Positions 8,776-17,703 of a stretch of DNA of 64,000 nt are shown piece after piece. Position numbers and translations under genes: made by a program. The stretch spans positions 2,356,001 to 2,420,000 of the forward strand of contig NZ_CP154845.1 of the NCBI RefSeq assembly GCF_047302285.1, read 5' to 3'. Position 1 is the first letter of the stretch; every line of letters begins with the position of its first letter. Source of the DNA: Robertmurraya sp047302285. Its GTDB lineage: Bacteria > Bacillota > Bacilli > Bacillales > Cytobacillaceae. The notes beneath the pieces were generated by a model. It was not told where the DNA came from and ran no database searches. It saw only the letters and a program-made list of their open reading frames with translations.

Positions 8776-9867
8776 ATGGAATGTAATCAATATGTAAACT
8801 TACCTTTTCCCTATTTCTGTATCGATGAAAAATTGAATGTCATGGCGACAGCAAAGAACATACAGCACCCTCCTTTGAATATGAGCGATATTTTAGACTC
8901 TGATTATTTAGAGACGTTCCGGCAGTTTATCTATGAGCGATCAGATAATCAATCAGAAGTGTTTCTATTAACCTTTCAGCAAGATTCTACGTACCCCTAC
9001 CGAATTTATAAACAAAATGAAACGAATAAGATTCACTTATTTTGCCATCCACTAGAATCTACTGCTAAAGAAAACTTCAAACAAATGAAATTGATGAGAA
9101 AAAATTTACGAATGGCAAAGCTTCAACTTCAAGATCTCGAGAAAATAAAAAATAAGTATGATGAATTAGAGCTTCATTCTAGTTATCTCTCAAATGTTGG
9201 CCAGCTTGCTGCAGGGATTGCACATGAAATTCGTAACCCACTAACAACGATAAAAGGTTTTATTCAATTAATAAAACCCTATTTAATAGAAATAGAAAAA
9301 GAACAGTATGCGGACATTGCATTGAATGAAATTGAACGAGCCAATCAGATCCTTTATCAATTTTTGAATGCAGCAAAACCAAAAATGAATGAACAAAAGA
9401 AGATTAATGTAAATGAATTACTAAAAGATATTGCTATTCTTTATGAAGGGGAAGCAAATTTAAGAAATATTAAGATAGAAACAAGCTTACAACCCAATAT
9501 CCCTTCAGTGTTAATGGAAGAAAATCAATTGAAGCAAGTATTGGTGAACATGATTAAAAATGCTATGGAGGCCATTCAGGCTAGTCGTCGAGGGGAAGGA
9601 AAATTATTATTAACGAGTGAGAGAATAAAGCATTCGATTGTTCTAAGCATCAAAGATAACGGTTGTGGACTAAGTCAGGAATCGATTGACAAGCTCTTTA
9701 CCCCTTATTATTCAACAAAAATGTCAGGAACAGGGCTGGGGTTATCAATTTGCAAGCAAATAATTCATGAAAGTGGAGGAAATATTGAAATTTCTAGTCG
9801 ATTAAACGAAGGAACTACTTTTCGTATACAGTTGCCCCTGCAAGCAAAATATCAGATGCATGCATAA
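8776..9867 (+). CDS. Cytosolic sensor histidine kinase (sporulation-kinase type)
   Basis: A 363-residue kinase without membrane segments. Residues 1-95 look like a degenerate PAS-type sensor (YFCIDEKLNVMAT), followed by a coiled coil at about 98-132. The H box is GIAHEIRNPLTTIKGF, with phospho-acceptor H150. The ATPase domain shows NMIKNAMEAI (N box), IKDNGCGL (G1) and GTGLGLSICKQI (G2). The layout resembles the Bacillus sporulation kinases that feed the Spo0F/Spo0A phosphorelay. No response-regulator gene is adjacent, which is typical of such orphans. The role in sporulation is an inference. AAGGATGG precedes the ATG. Confidence 0.82.
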   Translation: MECNQYVNLPFPYFCIDEKLNVMATAKNIQHPPLNMSDILDSDYLETFRQFIYERSDNQSEVFLLTFQQDSTYPYRIYKQNETNKIHLFCHPLESTAKENFKQMKLMRKNLRMAKLQLQDLEKIKNKYDELELHSSYLSNVGQLAAGIAHEIRNPLTTIKGFIQLIKPYLIEIEKEQYADIALNEIERANQILYQFLNAAKPKMNEQKKINVNELLKDIAILYEGEANLRNIKIETSLQPNIPSVLMEENQLKQVLVNMIKNAMEAIQASRRGEGKLLLTSERIKHSIVLSIKDNGCGLSQESIDKLFTPYYSTKMSGTGLGLSICKQIIHESGGNIEISSRLNEGTTFRIQLPLQAKYQMHA

Positions 9868-9949
9868 TTCAATAAACTGTCATAGAAATGATTCTCCACA
9901 GAGCCAGAAATCTTTTACAATAAAAGAAAAGTAAGGTCGGTGATGAATC

Positions 9950-10138
9950 ATGAAAAAGGCTGATTTACTTAACCAAGATTATATATATATGACAGAGGTT
10001 TCAGACTCCAGAGAGAAAACAGACTTTGAAATTGAGCTTTATAAGTATGGTAATGACTTAAAATGTGAAGATTCCCCAATTAAAGTGATCCATAACTTCG
10101 ATGAGTTAATTGATTTTTTCGAGGAAGAAGAAGGGTAA
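9950..10138 (+). CDS. Small acidic protein of unknown function
   Basis: 62 residues, strongly acidic at the C-terminus (HNFDELIDFFEEEEG), with no membrane segment or cysteine cluster. A ribosome binding site (AAGGTCGGTGATG) precedes the ATG and a strong terminator follows directly, so it looks like a real monocistronic gene. I do not recognise the family. The central strand-like segment (FEIELYKYGNDLKCED) suggests a small alpha/beta fold. Confidence 0.65.
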   Translation: MKKADLLNQDYIYMTEVSDSREKTDFEIELYKYGNDLKCEDSPIKVIHNFDELIDFFEEEEG

Positions 10139-10166
10139 AAGTGCGAAATGTTATTCGCACTTTTTT
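10137..10166. terminator. Bidirectional Rho-independent terminator
   Basis: AAAAGTGCGAA-(6-base loop)-TTCGCACTTTTTT. The stem is flanked by A-run and T-run, so it can end both the rightward 62-aa gene and the leftward yneQ. Confidence 0.88.
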
Positions 10167-10167
10167 C

Positions 10168-10470
10168 TTATAGCTGCTTATTTAAAAGATTTGTCCATTT
10201 ATTTTCTTTTTGGAGTATTTCTCTTTCTAGCTCCCCGAGCAAATCGTAGTGAGAATAGCCATCTTTACGCATATGGATCCATTCTTTGCGGAGCCCGTGT
10301 GTTTGCCCCCATTCTTCTAATTTCTTTAAATCATTACAGCCTACCTTTGTCACCGTTTTACAATCTGGAAATCGCTCATCTACCCAATAGTGAGTAAGAA
10401 ACGCGATCTCCCCCTGATCAATAGAACGTTTCCAGGCACGCAGATCTTTCCGTTTAATTCCAAAAGCCAT
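10168..10470 (-). CDS. yneQ: YneQ family protein, unknown function
   Basis: A 100-residue basic protein without membrane segments, starting MAFGIKRKDLRAWK. A possible metal or nucleic-acid site is suggested by HYWVDERFPDC and KVGCNDLKKLEEWG, but no function is known. Assignment rests on resemblance to B. subtilis YneQ and on its place next to yneP in the same order. It is the last gene of the leftward run that begins with the AAA+ gene and yneP; the gap to yneP is 27 bp. Confidence 0.75.
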   Translation of the reverse strand: MAFGIKRKDLRAWKRSIDQGEIAFLTHYWVDERFPDCKTVTKVGCNDLKKLEEWGQTHGLRKEWIHMRKDGYSHYDLLGELEREILQKENKWTNLLNKQL

Positions 10471-10497
10471 AGTGCCCTCCTTATTTTAATTTACTGA

Positions 10498-10923
10498 TCA
10501 TGATTCATTCTTTTTCGCCTTTTCATAAGCATTATGCCAATCAGGGTATTTTCTTTTAATGGAAATCGGTCTGAAACTTTCTTTTTTTACACAAACATGG
10601 GTAGATTGTCCAGTGACAGCTATTTCCCCCTCCTCGGTAAAAATTTCATATCCATAGATTACTTTTAAACCATCGTATTCCTCGATCCAAGTATTGATCG
10701 TTGCCGTTTCCCCATAACGTAATGGCTTTTTGTATGAGACTTGTATATCAAGAACAGGCGAAATAATGCCGTCCTTTTCCAATTCAGCATAATTAAAGCC
10801 TAATTGTTTAATCAAAGTGGTACGACCGACCTCCATCCAAACGAGATAATTGGAGTGATAGACTACACCCATTTGATCCGTTTCTGCATATCGTACCTCA
10901 ATTTCTTTTGTTGCAACCTCCAT
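10498..10923 (-). CDS. yneP: Acyl-CoA thioesterase, 4-hydroxybenzoyl-CoA thioesterase fold
   Basis: A 141-residue hotdog-fold protein. The catalytic-type N-terminal motif is VRYAETDQMGVVYHSNYLVWMEVGR: the Asp, the HSNY turn and Glu fit the 4HBT/YbgC group. Members hydrolyse short acyl-CoA or acyl-ACP thioesters, with the in vivo substrate unknown. The ATG overlaps the stop of the preceding AAA+ gene (TAATG), so translation is coupled. In B. subtilis yneP lies next to tlp; here the AAA+ gene is inserted between them. Confidence 0.85.
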   Translation of the reverse strand: MEVATKEIEVRYAETDQMGVVYHSNYLVWMEVGRTTLIKQLGFNYAELEKDGIISPVLDIQVSYKKPLRYGETATINTWIEEYDGLKVIYGYEIFTEEGEIAVTGQSTHVCVKKESFRPISIKRKYPDWHNAYEKAKKNES

Positions 10924-13265
10924 TAGGAATCCCCTCTTCTCAACTTATGTAATGATCTGTCTACATCTATTTGTTGAATCATTGTAGCTTCGTGCATGAC
11001 ATCTGCCATTTCTCCTGACTCAATCAACCTTTGTGCTTGTGCTTGAATGGCTTCATCCATTAAATTCGTGGCAAATCGTCCATTTCCATTTACTTGTATT
11101 TTGGATAACTCGTCCTTTAAATAGCTTTTTGCATCGATCGAAAGCTCATATTGATAGTTCGCTCCATAATGCTCCATAATTTCAATCAGCTCGGCACCAG
11201 TATAGTCATGAAAGTGGAAGAATTTCTTAAAGCGGGAGCGTAATCCAGGGTTACTCTCTAAAAGTTGTTCCATCTCATGGGGGTAACCAGCGAGAATAAT
11301 GACGAGGTTCTCATTCTGTTTCGTCATTTCGTCTACTATCGTATCGATGACCTCTTTTCCAAAATCTCCTGTTGTTTGACTTAACAATGAATAAGCCTCA
11401 TCGATGAAAAGGACCCCACCAAGAGCTTCACGAATTTTCTTCTTTGTTTTGATCGCTGTTTGCCCTACATACCCAGCGACAAAATCAGCTCTACTTGTTA
11501 CAAGTAAATGTCCCCGTTTTAAAATTCCACATTCCTTCAAAGCCTGGGCAAAAATCTTCGCAACTGTTGTTTTCCCCGTTCCAGGATTGCCCATGAAGAC
11601 AGAATGAAGTTGTAATGGAAGGATGGGCAGATTGTTTTCTCGTCTGATTTGCTGAATTTTGACAAAAGAAATCAATCTCTTTACTTCTTCTTTTACTTCA
11701 TCAAGACCAATTAAATCGTCTAAGGCTATATTGGAGCGGATAGAATCTTCTTCTTCATCATTATCAAAATCCTCTTTTTCTAGTAGGGTGTAATCAAGGA
11801 TCGTTTGTTGTCCTTTTGTCTTTGCGCCTTTTTGAAAAATAGCATCGAGTATTAGATTACGAACCGTTCTGGCATTACCAAATGTATCATCAACCCGTTC
11901 TTTTTCAAGGCGTTTTCTAAGTTGGGATTTGGCATTATGAGTGAGGACATAGTCATTTTCTTTCGCAAATTTATCGGCTATTAAGATCAATTCGTCTTCA
12001 CTATAATCCTCTAAATGGATCAAGTTTGATCTTGGAAAACGGCTCCGAAGTCCTGGATTAGCATCTAGAAATTGTCTCATTTCCTCTGGGTAACCTGCTA
12101 AAACAACAGCAAATCTTCCACCGAATTCTTTTCCAGTCATTAATGAGACGAGCGTATCGATTGCGGTTTGTCCATAATCGTTTCCTGTTTGACCATCTCT
12201 TTTTAAACTATAGGCCTCGTCTATAAAAAGAATGCCACCTAATGCTTTTTCAACAATCGCTCTAACATTTTCTTCAGTCTGGCCAACATAGGCTCCAACC
12301 AATTGGGAACGATCAACTTCAATGACATCCTTTCGTGGCAAAACCCCTAATTCATGATAGATGTTGGCTAGCAAGCGGACTAAGGTCGTCTTTCCCGTTC
12401 CAGGATTACCGGTTACGATCATATTTAAACTCATTTCATCCTTCGTTTGAAAACCCATTTCCTTTCGAGTCTTTTGATATTTAAGAAATTGATAAAGCGA
12501 TTTGACCCGCTTTTTTACTAAATCTAAACCAATCATGGAATCCAATTCTGATAATGGGCTATGAAGCTCAGTTGATTCCTTTTCCTGAAATTGTTCTTTC
12601 CATTCGTCCTTGATTCTTTCGATATTTTCAAGATGAGCCTTCATATCGTAAAAATAAGTCGTATTGTAAAAGGAACCAGAAATGGTTTGTTCAAATTCTT
12701 CTGCTGCTTTTCTAACACCTACAACAGCTTCAATCGCTTTATCAAGGAGGTCTACCAATGATTCATATTTATGTATTAATTCTTGATCGCCAAGCTCTTT
12801 TACATTTTTAGCTGTATCTTCTAAATCTTCAAGATGCTCTTCGTTCTCTTGTAAAAAGAGTTGGCATAAATCGATAATTTGCTCAGCTGTTTTCTTTTTT
12901 TGCTGGCGATTATCTGTTTCTCGAATCATAGGAAATTGCAGACTTGTTAGTACATCCTTTTTTGCTTTCCATTGAAATTGAGCGAGAAACTGTTTCGCTT
13001 CTTCATTTTTTTGATTTAAGCTATGTGCTTTTTCCATCCATGCCCGAACAACCGAATCTTGAGTATCGATTTTTTTCATTCTTGAAGTAGCGGCTAAAGA
13101 TAAAAGGGTAGAAAGATTCTCCTTATCCTTATCTTCATTCAACATTCTTATTTGTTCCATTAGTAAATGTTCATTTTCAATAAATCCTTTCACCTGCATC
13201 TCTTGCTTCCATTGGGAAAGGAGTTTTGTAAAATGCTTTTGCTGTTCTTCTTGTTGATTCATCAT
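10923..13265 (-). CDS. Tandem AAA+ ATPase, SpoVK/CbbX type
   Basis: About 780 residues with an N-terminal helical region (1-240) and two complete CbbX/SpoVK-type AAA+ modules. Each has Walker A GNPGTGKTT (near residues 287 and 560), pore-loop context (VGAYVGQTE and VAGYVGQTA) and Walker B (GGILFIDEAYSL and GGVLFIDEAYSL). Arginine-finger context NPGLRSRFP/NPGLRSRFK is also duplicated. B. subtilis SpoVK has one module of about 320 residues, so this is an internal duplication. CbbX-type ATPases remodel protein complexes. Expression with yneP by overlap and position beside spore genes suggest a sporulation-related role, but that is inference. Start is uncertain among ATGs at 13265 and 13262 with a weak AAGAAGTGA site. 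Confidence 0.82.
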   Translation of the reverse strand: MMNQQEEQQKHFTKLLSQWKQEMQVKGFIENEHLLMEQIRMLNEDKDKENLSTLLSLAATSRMKKIDTQDSVVRAWMEKAHSLNQKNEEAKQFLAQFQWKAKKDVLTSLQFPMIRETDNRQQKKKTAEQIIDLCQLFLQENEEHLEDLEDTAKNVKELGDQELIHKYESLVDLLDKAIEAVVGVRKAAEEFEQTISGSFYNTTYFYDMKAHLENIERIKDEWKEQFQEKESTELHSPLSELDSMIGLDLVKKRVKSLYQFLKYQKTRKEMGFQTKDEMSLNMIVTGNPGTGKTTLVRLLANIYHELGVLPRKDVIEVDRSQLVGAYVGQTEENVRAIVEKALGGILFIDEAYSLKRDGQTGNDYGQTAIDTLVSLMTGKEFGGRFAVVLAGYPEEMRQFLDANPGLRSRFPRSNLIHLEDYSEDELILIADKFAKENDYVLTHNAKSQLRKRLEKERVDDTFGNARTVRNLILDAIFQKGAKTKGQQTILDYTLLEKEDFDNDEEEDSIRSNIALDDLIGLDEVKEEVKRLISFVKIQQIRRENNLPILPLQLHSVFMGNPGTGKTTVAKIFAQALKECGILKRGHLLVTSRADFVAGYVGQTAIKTKKKIREALGGVLFIDEAYSLLSQTTGDFGKEVIDTIVDEMTKQNENLVIILAGYPHEMEQLLESNPGLRSRFKKFFHFHDYTGAELIEIMEHYGANYQYELSIDAKSYLKDELSKIQVNGNGRFATNLMDEAIQAQAQRLIESGEMADVMHEATMIQQIDVDRSLHKLRRGDS

Positions 13266-13336
13266 TAACATCACTTCTTTTCTAACCTATATACCCTTTA
13301 TCTTATCAAATTTTTACTTTTTCACAAAAAGAATAG

Positions 13337-13356
13337 ACCTGATCCGAGATCAGGTC
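13337..13356 (-). terminator. Rho-independent terminator after tlp
   Basis: GACCTGAT-CCGAG-type hairpin with ATCAGGTC. On the reverse strand it is followed by TATTCTTTTT, between tlp and the AAA+ gene. Confidence 0.75.
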
Positions 13357-13373
13357 ACTGTAGTTTTAAAAAA

Positions 13374-13604
13374 CTATTCTTGATTATGCTGTGCGTGGTA
13401 TTCATCTTTTATTTCTTCACGCATGGAATGGAGGCTTTCTCGTCTTCTTTCATTTTTTTCAGCAATTTGAGCTCGATCCTTTTCATTGGATAACTCCATC
13501 GTTGCCTCTGCTTCTTCCATGTTTTCAATCGTGTTATGAACCATTTCTTGTAGTTTCTCTACATTATCACTACGGTCGTCTGGCTTTGGTTTATATTGAT
13601 TCAT
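13374..13604 (-). CDS. tlp: Small acid-soluble spore protein Tlp
   Basis: A 76-residue hydrophilic, Glu- and Lys-rich protein beginning MNQYKPKPDDRSDNVEKLQ. The DDRSDNVEKLQ motif and the long charged helix are typical of the Tlp family of minor spore-core proteins. The ATG at 13604 is preceded by CTAGGAGGGTTTACA; a frame extending to 13649 reads through the ribosome binding site and is not used. It lies downstream of sspN as in the B. subtilis sspN-tlp pair, and also has a sigma-G-like promoter of its own. Confidence 0.93.
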   Translation of the reverse strand: MNQYKPKPDDRSDNVEKLQEMVHNTIENMEEAEATMELSNEKDRAQIAEKNERRRESLHSMREEIKDEYHAQHNQE

Positions 13605-13639
13605 TGTAAACCCTCCTAGGAATAGTTGTTGTACAGATT

Positions 13640-13670
13640 TAGTTTGCAACCAACCTTTGAAAATATATCA
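13640..13670 (-). promoter_or_regulatory. Probable sigma-G promoter of tlp
   Basis: On the reverse strand TGATAT (13665-13670), an 18-bp spacer and CAAACTA (13640-13646), ending 35 bp before the tlp ATG. Forespore sigma-G promoters have TGNATA-like -35 and CATNCTA-like -10 elements at this spacing. Confidence 0.5.
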
Positions 13671-13700
13671 CCAGATTTTGTAAAATAACTCCCAACAAAA

Positions 13701-13722
13701 AAACTCGCCAAGTGGCGAGTTT
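13701..13722 (-). terminator. Rho-independent terminator after sspN
   Basis: AAACTCGCC-AAGT-GGCGAGTTT stem followed by a T-run on the reverse strand, 10 bp after the sspN stop. It separates sspN from tlp. Confidence 0.9.
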
Positions 13723-13731
13723 TATCTTAGC

Positions 13732-13884
13732 CTATTCACCTTTTGTTTGGATAACTTGGGCATGCTTTCCTGACGTATCTTGCATCTGCTTTCCCTTGTT
13801 TCCACCAAATCCTCTTGACTGTGTACCGATATGATTGGGTGCATAGGGTTCTGGATCTCTTTTATGCCTTTTATGTTTGCTCAT
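13732..13884 (-). CDS. sspN: Small acid-soluble spore protein N
   Basis: 50 residues, basic and Gly/Gln-rich. The family signature is PNHIGTQSRGFGGNKGKQM followed by HAQVIQTKGE at the C-terminus. B. subtilis SspN has 48 residues. Two adjacent ATGs follow AGGAGGGATT; the second (13884) has the better spacing and is used. A minor spore-core protein, presumably made in the forespore. Confidence 0.92.
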   Translation of the reverse strand: MSKHKRHKRDPEPYAPNHIGTQSRGFGGNKGKQMQDTSGKHAQVIQTKGE

Positions 13885-13950
13885 CATAATCCCTCCTAAG
13901 CTTATTATCAGCTTTAAGGAGAAAATTACAATTGGCAAGTTCTATAAATT

Positions 13951-14082
13951 TTATCGCGCTTGTCCTAAGCGTTTCTTTTCTAATCTTTGCTCAATTTTTT
14001 CAATAGCTTCTTGATCTTGTAAAAGTTGACGTTTATTTTCTGAAACTAGTTCTGAAAAAGAGCGCTTTCTTGGTTTTCTCAT
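13951..14082 (-). CDS. fbpB: FbpB-like small basic protein
   Basis: 43 residues, very basic, starting MRKPRKRSFSELVSENKRQL and continuing LLQDQEAIEKIEQRLEKK. The FxELVxENKxxLLxD pattern fits the Fur-regulated basic protein B family, which in B. subtilis works with the FsrA sRNA in iron sparing. TAAGGAGGGTGATTTAAT precedes the ATG. I see only a half-match to a Fur box upstream (AGATAATGAC on the reverse strand), so iron control is not shown. The gene is shorter than many annotation cut-offs. Confidence 0.75.
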   Translation of the reverse strand: MRKPRKRSFSELVSENKRQLLQDQEAIEKIEQRLEKKRLGQAR

Positions 14083-14212
14083 ATTAAATCACCCTCCTTA
14101 CCACTATTGTAACAGTCATTATCTCCAATAAATATTATAATTATTACAACTTTTTGAAAATTTATTTGATTGAATCACTCCATTGCCAATATATGCTAAT
14201 AGTTATTGAAGG

Positions 14213-14752
14213 TTAAAGATCATTTGTTAGCTCTCTCATTTTTTCAACCGTCATTGCACCGATAATTTTATTTTGGATGACTCCATTTTTATCAATGAAA
14301 TAGGTTGTGGGAATCGTTAAAATTCGATACTCCTTCATTACTTTTCCATCCTTGTCCAAAAGAACAGGAAAAGTAATGTTGAAGTCCTCTACAAATCCAG
14401 CGACATCATAGCTTGTATCAATATTAACAGCGAGGATTTCTATCTCATCACCTGCTTCAGTGAAAAATTTTTGCATGTCAGGCATTTCAGCTTTACATGG
14501 TGGGCACCATGTCGTCCAAAAATTCAGCATGATTTTTTTTCCTTTTAAATTGGAAAGCTGAATGTCCTTACCGTCTAAAGTGGATAATGTAAAATCAGGC
14601 GCTGTTGCACCGATTTTAGGTCCCTGATTAGTGGCAACTGGGATGGCGGTAGCATTTCCATTGGTTTGAATCTTTTCATCATTTATAGCATGGCTTATGC
14701 CAACTGATAGCAAAATTAGAAAAACGAGACTTGCTGCAACTCTCTTGACCAT
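14213..14752 (-). CDS. yneN: Extracytoplasmic thioredoxin-like protein (ResA/YneN type)
   Basis: 179 residues. An N-terminal signal anchor (KRVAASLVFLILLSVGISHA) is followed by an AhpC-TSA/Redoxin domain. The active site is WTTWCPPCKAEMPDMQ with a CPPC redox pair, and cis-Pro context appears in LTIPTTYFIDKNG. The protein probably reduces disulfides on the outer face of the membrane; the partner is unknown. AAAGGGGATTTTTT precedes the ATG at 14752, so the longer frame to 14860 is rejected. In B. subtilis yneN lies next to citB, which matches. ResA proper would be near ccs genes, so I favour YneN. Confidence 0.85.
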   Translation of the reverse strand: MVKRVAASLVFLILLSVGISHAINDEKIQTNGNATAIPVATNQGPKIGATAPDFTLSTLDGKDIQLSNLKGKKIMLNFWTTWCPPCKAEMPDMQKFFTEAGDEIEILAVNIDTSYDVAGFVEDFNITFPVLLDKDGKVMKEYRILTIPTTYFIDKNGVIQNKIIGAMTVEKMRELTNDL

Positions 14753-14847
14753 AAAAAATCCCCTTTCATTCCAATCTATGGTTAGTATATCCTTTTTCAG
14801 GCGAAAAAAAAGCTGAATAATGTAAGGGAATTGTGAAAACATAAAAA

Positions 14848-14873
14848 GACACCAGTACATAAAGTACTAGTGC
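14848..14873 (-). terminator. Rho-independent terminator after citB
   Basis: Reverse-strand stem CACTAGTAC/GTACTGGTG (one G-U pair) with a TTTAT loop, followed by CTTTTTAT. It sits 17 bp after the citB stop and just upstream of the thioredoxin-like gene. Confidence 0.8.
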
Positions 14874-14889
14874 CTTCTTCAAGAGAATA

Positions 14890-17598
14890 TTAATTTACTA
14901 GTTTTTCGCGAAGAACGAGTGGTAAAATTCCACCGTGACGGTAGTAGTCGATTTCGATTTCAGAATCGAAGCGAACGATTGCTTCAAATACTTTCTTTGT
15001 ACCATCTACATCAGTTGCTGTTACTTTAACAAGCTGACGAGGTTTTACATTTTCATCAATATCAACATCAATGACTTCTTTCCCTGTCAAACCAAGTACT
15101 TCAGCATTTTCCCCTTCTTTAAATTGAAGTGGAAGAACACCCATAAGCGCAAGGTTTGAACGGTGAATACGCTCGAAGCTTTCCGCAATAACGGTCTTGA
15201 TGCCAAGTAGGTTTGTACCCTTGGCAGCCCAGTCACGAGAAGAGCCCATTCCGTAATCCTTACCCGCAAGAACAACTAATCCTGTGCCTTCTTCTTTGTA
15301 CTTCATGCAAGCATCATAAATAGACGTTACTTCACCAGTTGGCCAGTAAGTGGTGACGCCACCCTCTGTACCTGGTGCGATTTGGTTACGAATACGGATG
15401 TTGGCAAATGTTCCACGCATCATGACCTCATGATTACCACGACGAGAACCGTAAGAGTTAAAGTTGCGAATTTCAACACCATTTTCACGTAGGTATTTAC
15501 CAGCAGGAGTATCCTTACCGATAGCACCAGCAGGTGAAATATGGTCAGTTGTAACAGAATCACCAAACTTACCAACGACGCGTAATGCTGATAATGGCTT
15601 CACTTCGTCTGGATTAGGCTTTAAGCCTTCAAAGAATGGTGGGTTTTGAATATAAGTTGAACTGTCATCAAATGAATATAATGGTTCATTGCTTGTTTTA
15701 ATTTCGTTCCAACGTTCATTATCACTAAATACGTTTTCGTACTCTGCTTTAAAGAGCTCAGGAGTAACTGTACGCTGTACAACTTCATTGACTTCAGCAG
15801 TTGATGGCCAAATATCTTTAAAGAAGACATCATTTCCATCTTTATCTTTTCCAAGTGATTCATTTTGAAGGTCAATGTCCACGGTTCCAGCTAAAGAATA
15901 TGCTACAACTAATGGTGGAGATGCTAAATAGTTCCCTTTTACAAGTGGGTGGATACGTCCTTCAAAGTTACGGTTACCTGAAAGAACGGATGTGACTAAT
16001 AAATCATTATCAGCTATGGCCTTTTCAAGTTCAGGCTTTAACGGACCTGAGTTACCGATACATGTTGTGCATCCATATCCAACTAGATTATATCCAAGCT
16101 CTTCTAAGTAAGGAAGTAATCCAGAATCACGTAGGTATCCTGTAACAACCTTTGAACCTGGTGCTAAGGAAGTTTTTACATATTTAGGTACTTCTAAGCC
16201 TAATTCTGCTGCTTTTTTCGCTACTAAACCGGCCGCAACGAGAACGTAAGGGTTAGATGTATTTGTACAGCTTGTAATCGCAGCAATGGCAATGGCACCT
16301 GTTTTCATTGTTACCTTTTCACCATTATCCAATTCGACTGGTACTTCTTTTTCTAGCTCAGATGCTTCTAAACCAAAACCTTGGTTCCCTTGAGGGGCCG
16401 TTAAAGCTTTATTAAATTCTACTTTCATTTGTGAAAGTGGTATTAAATCTTGTGGACGCTTAGGACCAGAAAGATTCGCTTCAATATCAGCTAGGTTAAT
16501 TTCAATTACATCAGTATATACAGGCTCTAAGCTTGGATCAAAGAATAATCCGGTTGCTTTGCAGTATGCTTCAACAATTTGAATTTGCTCTTCAGAACGT
16601 CCAGTTAAGCGCATATAGTCAAGGGACTCTGCATCAACTGGGAAGAAACCACATGTTGCACCATATTCTGGAGCCATATTGGCGATTGTTGCACGGTCAG
16701 CTAAAGGCAGTGATACAACGCCAGGACCGAAGAATTCTACAAACTTTCCTACAACACCATGTTGACGTAGTACTTGAGTTACTTTTAATGCTAAGTCTGT
16801 TGCTGTTGCACCGTTTGGAAGATCACCTGTTAACTTAACTCCGACTACTTCAGGAACTGGGAAGTATGAAGGTTGTCCGAGCATTCCAGCTTCAGCTTCG
16901 ATACCACCTACGCCCCATCCAAGAACACCAATTCCGTTGATCATCGTAGTATGTGAGTCAGTACCTACTAATGAATCTGGGAATGTTTCGAATTCGCCAT
17001 TTTCACCTTCGACTGCATGAACTACATTTGCTAAAAATTCTAAGTTAACTTGGTGAACAATACCTGTTGCAGGTGGTACTGCACGGTAGTTATCAAACGC
17101 TTTCTGTGCCCAACTTAAAAATTGATAACGCTCAGCATTGCGTTCAAATTCTAAATCCATATTTGCTTGTAGGGCATTAGTTGTTCCATACTTATCAACC
17201 TGTACGGAGTGGTCAATGACTAAATCAACAGGTTTTTCAGGATTAATTTTATCCGGATCTCCACCAAGGTCAGCCATAGCTTTACGGAGTGATGCAAGGT
17301 CAACGACTGCAGGAACTCCAGTAAAGTCTTGAAGAATGACACGAGATGGCTTGAATGGTACGTCGACCTCTTTTACTTCATCTGTGCCCCATTTTGCTAA
17401 ATTTTCAACATGCTCTTTTGTTATAACGCGGCCATCATATTGACGAAGTACTGATTCTAGTAAAACTTTAATCGAATATGGTAGTTTCGTAACGTTACCA
17501 ATACCAGCTTCTTCAAGTGCGCCTAAATTGTAGTAATTATAACGCTTTCCATTAAGCTCAAATGCTTTGCGAGCGCTATAAACGTCGTTTTTTGACAT
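14890..17598 (-). CDS. citB: Aconitate hydratase
   Basis: 902 residues, the length of the AcnA/IRP1 type. Converts citrate to isocitrate in the TCA cycle and, without its cluster, binds RNA in B. subtilis. The 4Fe-4S ligands are visible as the Cys in ITSCTNTSNP and the CxxC in GYGCTTCIGNSGPL. Active-site segments DSHTTMINGIGVLGWGVGG and AGKDYGMGSSRDWAAKG are intact. GAGGGGGAATTCAT precedes the ATG. The upstream region carries CcpC-type sites at the same distances as in B. subtilis, so citrate-responsive repression is likely. Monocistronic, with its own terminator. Confidence 0.98.
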   Translation of the reverse strand: MSKNDVYSARKAFELNGKRYNYYNLGALEEAGIGNVTKLPYSIKVLLESVLRQYDGRVITKEHVENLAKWGTDEVKEVDVPFKPSRVILQDFTGVPAVVDLASLRKAMADLGGDPDKINPEKPVDLVIDHSVQVDKYGTTNALQANMDLEFERNAERYQFLSWAQKAFDNYRAVPPATGIVHQVNLEFLANVVHAVEGENGEFETFPDSLVGTDSHTTMINGIGVLGWGVGGIEAEAGMLGQPSYFPVPEVVGVKLTGDLPNGATATDLALKVTQVLRQHGVVGKFVEFFGPGVVSLPLADRATIANMAPEYGATCGFFPVDAESLDYMRLTGRSEEQIQIVEAYCKATGLFFDPSLEPVYTDVIEINLADIEANLSGPKRPQDLIPLSQMKVEFNKALTAPQGNQGFGLEASELEKEVPVELDNGEKVTMKTGAIAIAAITSCTNTSNPYVLVAAGLVAKKAAELGLEVPKYVKTSLAPGSKVVTGYLRDSGLLPYLEELGYNLVGYGCTTCIGNSGPLKPELEKAIADNDLLVTSVLSGNRNFEGRIHPLVKGNYLASPPLVVAYSLAGTVDIDLQNESLGKDKDGNDVFFKDIWPSTAEVNEVVQRTVTPELFKAEYENVFSDNERWNEIKTSNEPLYSFDDSSTYIQNPPFFEGLKPNPDEVKPLSALRVVGKFGDSVTTDHISPAGAIGKDTPAGKYLRENGVEIRNFNSYGSRRGNHEVMMRGTFANIRIRNQIAPGTEGGVTTYWPTGEVTSIYDACMKYKEEGTGLVVLAGKDYGMGSSRDWAAKGTNLLGIKTVIAESFERIHRSNLALMGVLPLQFKEGENAEVLGLTGKEVIDVDIDENVKPRQLVKVTATDVDGTKKVFEAIVRFDSEIEIDYYRHGGILPLVLREKLVN

Positions 17599-17674
17599 AT
17601 GAATTCCCCCTCTTCATCATATACCGCTTGAAAAGTTTGAATATTTACTACCATCCGAACTTTTCTACAATCCT

Positions 17675-17703
17675 ATATTAATACAGTCTTCTACATAAGT
17701 AAA
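17675..17703 (-). promoter_or_regulatory. Probable sigma-A promoter of citB
   Basis: Reverse strand: -35 TTTACT (17698-17703), 17-bp spacer, -10 TAATAT (17675-17680). Transcription would start near 17668, about 70 bp before the ATG. Confidence 0.6.

Noticed and set aside
14083..14150. Fur box upstream of the fbpB-like gene
   Set aside because: Only a half-site similarity; not enough to list as a feature.
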